Positions 1 to 7,171 of a stretch of DNA of 14,905 nucleotides are shown in pieces (within the stretch, counting starts at the first letter, position 1; each line of letters opens with the position of its first letter). Position numbers and translations under genes: made by a program. A model generated the notes under the pieces. The model was not told where the DNA came from and ran no database searches. It saw only the letters and a program-made list of their open reading frames with translations. The stretch spans positions 1-14,905 of the forward strand of contig KN880857.1 in assembly GCA_000934385.1 (NCBI GenBank), written 5' to 3'. Source of the stretch: Cylindrobasidium torrendii FP15055 ss-10 (taxonomy: Eukaryota > Basidiomycota > Agaricomycetes > Agaricales > Physalacriaceae).

Positions 1-390
1 GTGTACGTATCCGTCTGCGCAGTGCAGACGGGTACACATGGCATCGAAACTGACCTCCTATGGTTCGACCGTGTACGTATCCGTCTGCTCCGTGCAGACG
101 GGTGCGCATGGCATCGAAGCTGGCCTCCTATGTTTGTTCGTGTACGTATCCGTCTGCGCCGTGCAGACGGGTACGCATGGGATAGACATTGGGATCCCTT
201 GCATCGACCGTGTACGTATCCGTCTGCGCAGTGCAGACGGGTACGCACCCAGGCAACGCACACACGTGGCACATCCGATGCTACGCGTACCCGTCTGCAC
301 CGCGCAGACGGATACGTACACGGTTGTTACCTAACGTGTCATCCCGATGCCATGTAAATCCGTCTGCACAGTGCAGACGGCGGGTACACA
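1..390. repeat. Six-copy ~70-bp hairpin satellite
   Basis: Six units repeat at 69-71 bp intervals. Each carries a 21-nt core, CCGTCTGC-N5-GCAGACGG, at 11-31, 81-101, 150-170, 220-240, 291-311 and 360-380. Both 8-bp arms are identical in all six copies, while the 5-nt loop varies (GCAGT, TCCGT, GCCGT, GCAGT, ACCGC, ACAGT). The flanks GTGTACGTAT and GGTACRCATGG are shared by units 1-4. Unit 5 is reversed: its right side, GCAGACGGATACGTACACG, is the exact reverse complement of the left side of units 1-4. The array starts at or before the window edge. Long ORFs across it are by-products of the repeat period and are not called as genes. Function unknown. Confidence 0.9.
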
Positions 391-2425
391 TGGCATTGGA
401 TGGTGCGTGTGGGGCACCCCAGACCCTGTGGCTGTGCACTGAGGCTCCAACCCCAGCCTACCCCAGTGCCATTCCCTATATAACCCCCCAAACCCCGGGA
501 AAAGCTTGAAGCTCACCTCCATCACATCCAAGCTAGCTTGGCCAATCTCGCGCCCTGCAATCGGTTTCTGCTGGCGAGTCATGACTTGAATCAAGCCGCC
601 CTGCCGCTTCTCGCCCAGCAGGTTGACCACCCAGCCTTGAAGCTGCGACTGGCCACCAAGCACATCCACATGGTCGAAGTCGTCAAAAACCTTCGTCGCC
701 GAAATGCTCGGTATCCAATGCTCTGCGCCTCCCTGAAGCACAAGGAGATTGGGCTGGCGCACTTCCAGCACAACACCAACACCGTGGCCACGGCGCCATC
801 GCACCCTATCGTCCACTCGGAAGGCGGTGTTCTCCAAGAAAGGCGGTGGCAAGGAGGCCTTGTCGATGAAACAGCACTCGGACGCTTCATACAATGCACG
901 AGCCATGGATGGTATGGTTTTGGCGACCGACAATGCTTTCCTGCGACAAAAAATCGCCGCCAAGTCGTAAACGAACTGTTGGCCGGGGAGACTAGGATAC
1001 CTGCGCCGGCCAGCCTCATCGTCAACGCTTTTTTCAGCCTGGATGCTAGCCGGCAGGAGCTGAGGCGGATGGCGTACGCAGTCGAGGGAGAACTTGGCTT
1101 CGCTGCGATGACGTTTGGCGGCGCGCTCGTCACCATCTACGGCTGATTCCGGCGAACGGGGGGCAAGAAAGGGCCCCGATGCAAGCAGAGCTGCATCGGG
1201 CGGCCTGACAGGCTCATCCAGTGGCAGGTTGCCTCCCATTTCGTCTGGGAAGGCCGGTAGATCGTCGCTCTCCAATGAAGTCCAATCCTTGCTGCTCGAA
1301 GACGCGGCTTCACCCCACGGGATGTCTGCCTTAAGCGCTGTTGGGCGTGTCAGGCTTCGTGAGGCTGCAGTTGCACGAGGTCGAGCGACTTGAGGTGAAG
1401 ATTTGTTCTGGAAGGGCCGATGCGCGACGAGCACCTCCACCCACTCTCCATTAGACATCGCGAACCCTACGTCTCCTGCATACAGACCCTCAGAAATGAC
1501 AACCCAGGAACCAAAGAAGGAAGCCATCTTCTTTTTGCAGACAGCAATGGTGTCTTGAAGCTCTTCTGTCGGGACGGCCTTCATTGAAGAGATGTCAACG
1601 CTTTTGAAGAAAGTCCCGAGCGTCTGTAGAAGCAGCCGTGGATGGTCACTATCCAGCAAAGCATAGAGCGTCGGACGAGGCTGCTGAAGTATCCAGGCGT
1701 CCACCAGCCCATGCCCCGGAGAGACGCTGTCTCGCAGGTTTGCAATCATATCAGCACCCAAGTCACCCTGCCATGCCAGGGATTAGCGAATTACCAGATG
1801 CCTAGGTGAGAAAACGCACCCTTCGAAGCGCAAATCGAGAGCAATGGCATCCTGCTAGAGACCACGCCTTCTTCGACCTGAGAAAACCGGCGTCTATGCC
1901 CTCGTCGTGGGCTTGCTCGTCTAGGTCGTCGTCCTGCTCGCCATCTCCCTCGTCCTCACCCTCAATGCCTGGGATCGCGTGCTCGAAGGCCTCAACCTTG
2001 GCTCCTTCCTCGCCGTACCTTCGAAAAATCGGGGCAAAGGTGTTTCGCAGCTGCTGCAGCTCTGGCAGAGCTGTTTGGCACGCAGCATCCCCTTCTGCCT
2101 CCTCATCGGGCACTATGAACGGGTGCCCTACAAGCAAGTCAGCCAATCGTTAGGCAGGCGAAACAGCGTCAAGCGTACAGTCTTGCACCATATCACTGCG
2201 GCTGACCTCGTCCCCGTCTAAGTCGTCATCCTCCTCATCATTCGCCTCCGCCGCGTACAAATCCAGAAAACGATTCCTGTTGGTCCGCATCGGTGCCGGT
2301 AGGGCGAGCAGGCAGCCTGGCTCGACTTGCAGAGAGTCGATGTCTTCATCTTGCCGCCGGGTATACGTCGCAGAGTCATATTCGATTACATAAGTAATTT
2401 GCGCGGGTAATGCTTCATGTGCCAT
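331..2425 (-). CDS. Spt5-like NGN/KOW protein, spliced
   Basis: Proposed exons on the minus strand are 2425-2179, 2127-1820 and 1767 onward, giving about 663 residues if the last exon runs to the stop at 331-333. A further donor (GAG then GTGAGC at 516) with an acceptor at 439 would remove 26 codons in frame. The N-terminal half is strongly acidic (EEDDDLDGDE; EGEDEGDGEQDDDLDE), as in Spt5. A weak NGN-like region follows from about residue 180. A clear KOW motif lies near residues 271-290 (GSWVVISEGLYAGDVGFAM), and a second KOW-like segment near 549-570 (HVDVLGGQSQLQGWVV). Spt5 family proteins bind RNA polymerase II and nucleic acid in the nucleus. This copy lacks most of the usual KOW series, so it is Spt5-like and probably not the housekeeping Spt5. 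It is divergent from the dioxygenase gene. The last ~35 residues are encoded in or next to the hairpin satellite, so the true 3' end is uncertain. Confidence 0.65.
1768..1819 (-). other. 52-nt phase-0 intron in the Spt5-like gene
   Basis: A GTGCGT donor at 1819, a CTAAT branch-like site and a GGCAG acceptor at 1768 link the acidic exon to the NGN/KOW exon without breaking frame. The unspliced frame meets TAG at 1804-1802. The same GTGCGT donor is used twice in the KDZ gene. Confidence 0.7.
2128..2178 (-). other. 51-nt intron that removes an apparent stop
   Basis: On the minus strand a GTACGC donor at 2178, CTAAC and CTGAC branch candidates, and a CTTGTAG acceptor at 2128 define a 51-nt intron. 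The only in-frame stop of the Spt5-like N-terminal region (TAA at 2152-2150) lies inside the CTAAC branch candidate. Splicing joins MVQD-W-HPFIVPDEE in frame (phase 1). The length matches the other introns of this window. Confidence 0.7.
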
Positions 2426-3223
2426 CGAGAACTTCGGGTATTGCCGATCTCACCAGCAAACCCGGGAATAACTTTCGATTCGCTGGCCTTCTGCCTCCAG
2501 CTGAGGCTCAAGCCGCCTTACAATTATCTACTGTACATTCCCGCTACACAACGGAGCATGGACGGTTTGGGGCAATTTCCCGACGTTGTCGCGATGGTGC
2601 AGGTCCGCGTCGTTTGTTTTCGCAGTGATCTTTGCATCCACAATACATAAGTCATGTAAGTAATGGCGGCAAAGTAAGCAAGTGACTCAACCGGAGCTAG
2701 CTTCGTTGTTCCGTTGCGTCGTTGCAGCGGAACCGACGCCTATTTCCAAATTGGGACATGTGCGCCATCAAATCAGGGGCATCTGACCGCCAATATGGCG
2801 CGCTGGGTATCGGGCACCGTCCCGCCTTACGGCGCTGACTCCTCCACACTCCACGCATCCCGCCATCTCACAACCGAGCCATTCGATCGCCGAATTTCCC
2901 TGCCAAACAATATGGCATATTTAAAGGCTTCTCGACCGACCCCATCGACGGCCACGACGAGTTCGAGCAACAAAGTAAGTGCCCCACCTCCACTCTGCTT
3001 GCCGCCGACGACTGCCCGGCGCGCCTCCTCCGTTCCGCCCACGGGACCGATTGGCGCGCCGCGGTTGAGCAGCGACAGCAACGTCGGTCGCTGAGTAGAC
3101 GGTGTTCTCAACCCTGGGATTACCGCTGCAGACCCTCCGACAAGCTCGTCCTGCGCAGGCTGGGACGTCGACAAGCTCAACCCTCGCCATAAATCAGAGC
3201 AGCGCTGACGGCTTTCCAGGCCC
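2426..3223. promoter_or_regulatory. Divergent intergenic/promoter region
   Basis: This 798-bp stretch separates the Spt5-like gene (minus) from the dioxygenase gene (plus), so it should hold both promoters. A TATA-like TATTTAAA lies at 2918-2925, about 300 bp before the dioxygenase ATG. A GTAAGT donor at 2975 and a CTGAC...TTTCCAG acceptor ending at 3219, four bases before the ATG, suggest a spliced 5' leader. Joining them directly (intron 2975-3219) leaves ATG 3224 as the start. ORFs on both strands here look like GC-rich shadows and are not called. Confidence 0.35.
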
Positions 3224-4810
3224 ATGACCACTCGATCCAACCGGCAGTACAACCCTTGGCACGCTGTGGATGTGCAGCCCATCCGACTGGACTGCGACGC
3301 CGCCGAGCTGCTGCGAGCTGCGATAGCAGAGCAGGAGAGGGAGGAGGAGGAGGGGGGCGTTGACCCTGCGGAGTTGATGCCAGAGATGGAGGATGATGCG
3401 CCGCAAGGGCAGACTCTACTGGCAATCGGGGCGCCGACGGAGGAGCTACGGCCTGGCAAGAGGCCGCGCGAAGACGTTGCTGAGGCAGGCCTGCCCACGG
3501 ACCCCCGGCCCCGAAAGGCCCGCAAAGTCGGCAGCGCCGACACCCCATCGTCTTTCAAGGAGCACGAAGCTACCACCGACCGCAGCGCCGCTCGCAAACC
3601 CCAGGCCAAGTCGCATCGAAATCGCGCACGCAAGCGGGCGGAGCAGCGGAGACAGGAGGAGGGGCCCACCCTCTCTGATTCGAAGCGCGTCGAGCTAGCA
3701 TCGAAGGTTGAACCAATCCGCCTAACTCAGAGCGCCAAGTCCTTCGCTGCCAGCAAGAACGCCTACACCGCTCTTCGACTGAAGGAGAAGAGGCGGAAGG
3801 TTGCCCCTGCGCCTCTTCTTCGGGCTAGTGGGGTGCTGGAGATCGAGTACGAGCCCGGAGTGCTTCGACCGCTGGTTGACCGCAACAACCTCGTAATGGG
3901 TTGCTTCTGGGACCATCCTGGAGGCGCTCAAGGCAGTGAGGGTGCCAAATCGTGGATGTCGGACTGCGACCAGGTCCACCGAGACATGCACCGCGAGTTT
4001 TTCGACGCCCGCTTCAAGTCGAAGGAGCACGACCGCGGCTGGCATGCGCCGGTGAACTTTGGCACGCAAATGGGCATGGGCCAGCAGGCACCGAAAAACC
4101 TAAACCTTGGAAGGTGCGAGGGCTTGGTGAAGCGGATAACTTCGACCGCCGCATTTCAGAGGGTCGCAGCTTTCACGAGTGGTGAGTGCCCCTCGAGCTT
4201 TCTATTCCCATTGGCTAACTTCGCAGCAGCATCCTTCCGAACCTGGGCCCCGCGGCTGTGGTTGCACTACAAGGAGACCATCGATGAGGTTAGCCGATGC
4301 CCAACAGCCAGCCGCAACTTCGAGCGCTCCGTCTTTCCTTGCGCCTGCCTCAACCTTGGGTGCACTGTCTGCTCATTTCATCGCGATCCCAGGAATCTCC
4401 CATACGGTTGGAATCCAGTCACCGTTTTCGGGCCCTTTGACCACACAAAGGGCGGTCACATCGTGCTGGAGGACTTTAACATCATGATACAGGCTCCACA
4501 TGGCACTAGCTATGCTATCATGGGGGCCTGCGTCTCGCATGGCAATGCTCCGCTGGCTGACCCGACCACAGAGCATCGGTCATCGTTCACTCAGTACATG
4601 CCTGGAGGCCTTCGTCGGTGGGTTGACAATGGGGGCAAGACTGACAAACAGCTTAAGGAGACCGACCCCATTCGCTATAAAGAGGTACAGGGCTGGAAGC
4701 AGGGTAATTGGGATAGGGGAATTGGCATGTTATCTACTCTTGACGAAGTCATGGCCTGGTTGAAAGCACCTGCAGCAGAGGTCCATGCCGATCAAACTGC
4801 TAAACCTTGA
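3224..4810 (+). CDS. TET/JBP-like 2OG-Fe(II) dioxygenase
   Basis: This is a member of the TET/JBP-like 2-oxoglutarate/Fe(II) dioxygenase group expanded in basidiomycetes. Characterised relatives oxidise 5-methylcytosine (TET) or thymine (JBP) in DNA. Unspliced numbering, 528 residues: about 1-210 is charged and low complexity with basic clusters suited to nuclear import (KRPRED, PRPRKARK, NRARKRAEQRR). The catalytic region is about 215-480, with the iron ligands H386-R-D388 and distal H439 (VSHGN), and R452 (EHRSSFTQY) as the 2-oxoglutarate anchor. Family signatures SVFP, FDHTKGGHIVLEDF and FTQYMPGGLRRWVDNG surround them. Removing the likely 45-nt intron at 4182-4226 gives 513 residues. No CXXC zinc finger is seen. 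All core ligands are present, so activity is plausible, but the substrate cannot be read from sequence. It lies upstream of the two paralogues and KDZ gene, in the same orientation. Confidence 0.85.
   Translation: MTTRSNRQYNPWHAVDVQPIRLDCDAAELLRAAIAEQEREEEEGGVDPAELMPEMEDDAPQGQTLLAIGAPTEELRPGKRPREDVAEAGLPTDPRPRKARKVGSADTPSSFKEHEATTDRSAARKPQAKSHRNRARKRAEQRRQEEGPTLSDSKRVELASKVEPIRLTQSAKSFAASKNAYTALRLKEKRRKVAPAPLLRASGVLEIEYEPGVLRPLVDRNNLVMGCFWDHPGGAQGSEGAKSWMSDCDQVHRDMHREFFDARFKSKEHDRGWHAPVNFGTQMGMGQQAPKNLNLGRCEGLVKRITSTAAFQRVAAFTSGECPSSFLFPLANFAAASFRTWAPRLWLHYKETIDEVSRCPTASRNFERSVFPCACLNLGCTVCSFHRDPRNLPYGWNPVTVFGPFDHTKGGHIVLEDFNIMIQAPHGTSYAIMGACVSHGNAPLADPTTEHRSSFTQYMPGGLRRWVDNGGKTDKQLKETDPIRYKEVQGWKQGNWDRGIGMLSTLDEVMAWLKAPAAEVHADQTAKP
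4182..4226 (+). other. Stopless 45-nt intron in the dioxygenase
   Basis: GTGAGT donor at 4182, GCTAAC branch at 4213-4218, CGCAG acceptor at 4226. The intron is 15 codons long and contains no stop, so retained and spliced forms are both open. A tandem acceptor (CAGCAG) allows a second end at 4229, changing the protein by one alanine. The spliced reading FTS(A)ASFRTWAPRLW matches the family better than the retained insert, which is rich in hydrophobic residues and falls before the catalytic core. Confidence 0.7.
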
Positions 4811-5556
4811 TGCTGTGGCTCACTATATCAAGCATGCCCTTTTATGTTATTTTTTTTAAAACTAATACTTAATTGCTTTTTTTCAAAAATGTTAAGATGC
4901 ATCTTATTATTCGAAGTTGCCATTGGTGCAAAACTTAAGGTATCATGGTGATTCGATGTGACTTGATCTCACTGCCATGCACAAAGGACTTTAAACTGTG
5001 AATATCTGGTATGTCCATAAATGATCAAAACATCACTGTTCGAAAACTGTGTCTGAGAAAACAAATGATGCTATGCTTATTTCATGTCGTATCTAGACAT
5101 GAAATAAGCTATTACCGCGACTCGTCGAAAATAGCTGCCATGAGCTAGGATTGAACTTTGCGCCGCGGGAGCACGGCGTGTTGCTGATCGGAACCGATCC
5201 GCGATCCGGCCGTGGCGGCGTGGCCTGCAGCTCGGCTGTTCCCGAAGTTCACATCAGGCACTGCGACAAGGGTAGGCAGATCAGGATTACGTCAGATCTT
5301 TTCGCCTTTCTTGGAGACAATTCATGGCGCAGCGCGCAATGCCAACCCCGCCATATCGGGCCGTGATATCAAGACCGCCGCCGTCTTGGAGTGGTTTTGG
5401 GTGCGCTATGCCGGGCCGCTGGGTGCGAAGGATAGGCAAGCATGCCGCGCATGGCCCATGAGGAGGAGGTGCGTATTTCATTAAACGTATCTGCTTAAAT
5501 TGACGCAAAGCCGGGCAGCACTGTCCCTTGCGCGCCTCGACCACCCTCTGCCCCGC
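4811..5556. other. Intergenic: AT-rich block then GC-richer block
   Basis: About 4820-5140 is AT-rich with T-runs (4850-4857, 4879-4883) and no convincing ORF; it probably includes the dioxygenase 3' UTR. From about 5150 to 5485 the sequence becomes clearly GC-richer, with short ORFs that I do not recognise and do not call. The change of composition follows closely after the hairpin at 5075-5109. Confidence 0.5.
5075..5109. repeat. Perfect 14-bp inverted repeat, 7-nt loop
   Basis: Arms GCTTATTTCATGTC (5075-5088) and GACATGAAATAAGC (5096-5109) are exact reverse complements around the loop GTATCTA. It lies about 270 bp after the dioxygenase stop, at the end of the AT-rich block. It could be a transcript 3'-end structure, a small element remnant, or an element boundary. 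Confidence 0.8.
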
Positions 5557-6743
5557 ATGACCTACGGCATCTCACACGACCTGTCGTTCACCCTCCCTCG
5601 CCCGCCTTCGTCGCCGGAACCGTCAACCTTCCGCATCGTTCGCTGCGAGCCAGCCGTCGACAACCGCGCCATTTCGTTCAGGACCCTGCCGTACACCGCA
5701 AAAGCGTGCTCAAATGTTGCGCAGAAGGAATATGTGGACGCGTTTCTCGCGGATGTTTACCTCGCCGCGCTTGCTGGTCGATTTTCGGCAGAGAACACCG
5801 AGCCAACCATCTGCTATCCGTTGGGTTGCCCAAGCAAGGGCTGTGAGGGCGAGATGGTGCATTTCGTGCAGGTTGGGGGTCCTGGAGACCATGCTCATTC
5901 GGTTGCAGTGGTCTCAAAGTTCAGGCTGATCATCTGGGTGAGTCTGACCTGCAAAGGATGCCTGCCCTAGCTCACGCGTTCGAGTAGTGCGAGACATGTG
6001 GGGTGCGATTGAGACACTGCTACGCCATTCCGGCAGCGGCCCTTCTGCAGGATGAGGGTATAAAGGCGGGTCTTCTTCGCCGAGCCTCACTCGAGGATGG
6101 TCGCCGCCGCCTGTCCAGAGCAAGGTCTGCAGTAGCGACGCTGGAGTACCGTGGCATACACAAAGAGCCGAAGTGGCCTGTCCTCTCCATCGCCATGATT
6201 ACAGCCCGCAAGATTGCTCGCCGCCGCCTTGCAAAGGACTCTGTCCTCGGCGTTCCTGATTGGGCTTCCCCCGACCAAGTTGTCACTCGCCCGCTTCCAT
6301 CGTACAAGCGCTATGACCCCGTTCGGCCCCCCAAGGAAGAGTCTGTCTATCGGCTTCGCTTCACCATCTTCCTTTGGGACCAGGTGCATGAAGGGTGGTG
6401 GATGTGGGATCGTGCTGGGAAGGCACTCAATGGTGGGCCAGAAATTCACCTCGACAAAGTTCATCCCGACAAAGCACACATCTACCTTCTGACCACTCGA
6501 CGACCGTGGCTGCAGGTGCCGTGGATCGTCCCGGGGAGACTAGTCGAGCGCTACGACTATTACGAGTTGAAGTGGGTCCGCTGGAGTCCAGCTCGGCCAA
6601 TTAACCTGGACCTGGGGTTTGAGACGGTGGTTGTCTTCACCGTTGAGCGAAGTGCCATCAGCTGGGCCTACATGCAGGGCACAACGGATTTCGAGTGGGA
6701 TCCGAAGACCACCGAGTGGACTTCGAGCATGTACCACCGTTAA
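5557..6743 (+). CDS. Paralogue A: unrecognised putative zinc-site protein
   Basis: Two exons, 5557-5937 and 5988-6743, give 378 residues. The 50-nt phase-0 intron has a GTGAGT donor and a TAG acceptor. I do not recognise the family. Residues C91-X4-C96 (CPSKGCEGEM) at the end of exon 1 and C128-X2-C131, followed by H137 and C138 (CETCGVRLRHC), at the start of exon 2 could bind one zinc ion like a zinc ribbon. The C-terminal half is conserved with paralogue B: an arginine-rich helical stretch near 150-175, then YRLRFTIF, WWMWD..GK.LNGGPEI, a VERYDYYE segment, FETVVVF and the ending SWAYMQGTTDF. No signal peptide or membrane segment is evident. The start was chosen because MTYGISHDLSFTLPRPP aligns with the start of paralogue B. 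The reading frame stays open upstream to 5500 but has no further ATG. Confidence 0.7.
5938..5987 (+). other. 50-nt phase-0 intron splitting the zinc site
   Basis: GTGAGT at 5938, CTCAC branch-like site at 5971-5975, GAGTAG acceptor at 5987. It separates the CX4C knuckle from the CX2C knuckle (RLIIW | CETCG), exactly where paralogue B has its intron. Without splicing a stop (TAG at 5968-5970) truncates the protein. Confidence 0.8.
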
Positions 6744-7171
6744 TGCCTCGCCTCGCTTAAGCACCTACATTAATGACCCATAATTACAGTTCTTCAATAC
6801 CTTTTACCTACCGCTGCTCCCACCCTTGTTCTACCTTACATCGTCCGCCCTCGTCTATTTTGCAGTGCTTTTACGTCCAGTCAGGAAACAGTTTACGTCC
6901 AGTCAGGAAAGAGTGAAACCTCCGTGGAAAGGTGTAACAATGCCATTAATTGTGCTGCATTGCCGCCGCCGCATTGCACCAGTTAAGTGACTTTCCCGCC
7001 CTTCAATTGGATGATGTTGATGAAAACATGCAGGATGCGGGTTGACCGCTGCTCCATGAACAACAGACCGTCTGCCCCATGGAGGGCATGCTTTCGTCGT
7101 CAATCCATGCTAAAAGGCGCAGACTGTTCCCCTCCAGTTCCCTGCGACCACCGCATCCGAATCCTCCTCCA
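6744..7171. other. Intergenic between the two paralogues
   Basis: This 428-bp stretch separates the paralogues. It holds an exact 19-bp direct repeat (6870-6888 and 6892-6910) and no called gene. The reading frame of paralogue B is open from 7079, and ATG codons at 7079 and 7088 could extend that protein by up to 31 residues. The added sequence has no counterpart in paralogue A. Confidence 0.5.
6870..6910. repeat. Short tandem duplication, period 22 bp
   Basis: The 19-mer TTTACGTCCAGTCAGGAAA occurs exactly twice, at 6870-6888 and 6892-6910, upstream of paralogue B. Possibly a duplicated factor site, or replication slippage. Confidence 0.9.

Noticed and set aside
1..357. 118-residue ORF with repeated VRIRL/ADGY segments, and similar ORFs on both strands
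   Set aside because: All are translations of the ~70-bp hairpin repeat; frames are open on both strands because of the repeat, not coding selection.
1..390. CRISPR-like array of palindromic repeats
   Set aside because: The spacers are related to each other, one unit is inverted, and the surrounding genes are fungal with spliceosomal introns.
474..486. TATATAA promoter between the satellite and the Spt5-like gene
   Set aside because: It falls in the last exon or a likely intron of the minus-strand gene, and no plus-strand gene follows it.
538..1146. 202-residue plus-strand ORF
   Set aside because: Antisense shadow of the Spt5-like coding exon, whose KOW segments fix the true strand.
2150..2152. 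Nonsense mutation making the Spt5-like gene a pseudogene
   Set aside because: The TAA is inside a well-formed 51-nt intron that keeps frame.
2827..3669. 280-residue minus-strand ORF opposite the dioxygenase start
   Set aside because: Serine/arginine-rich shadow of GC-rich sequence, antisense to a well-supported gene; no motif seen.
5138..5170. tRNA-like 3' half on the minus strand (TTCAATC loop with CTAGCTCATGGCA)
   Set aside because: The T-stem does not pair and no anticodon or D-arm could be found upstream.
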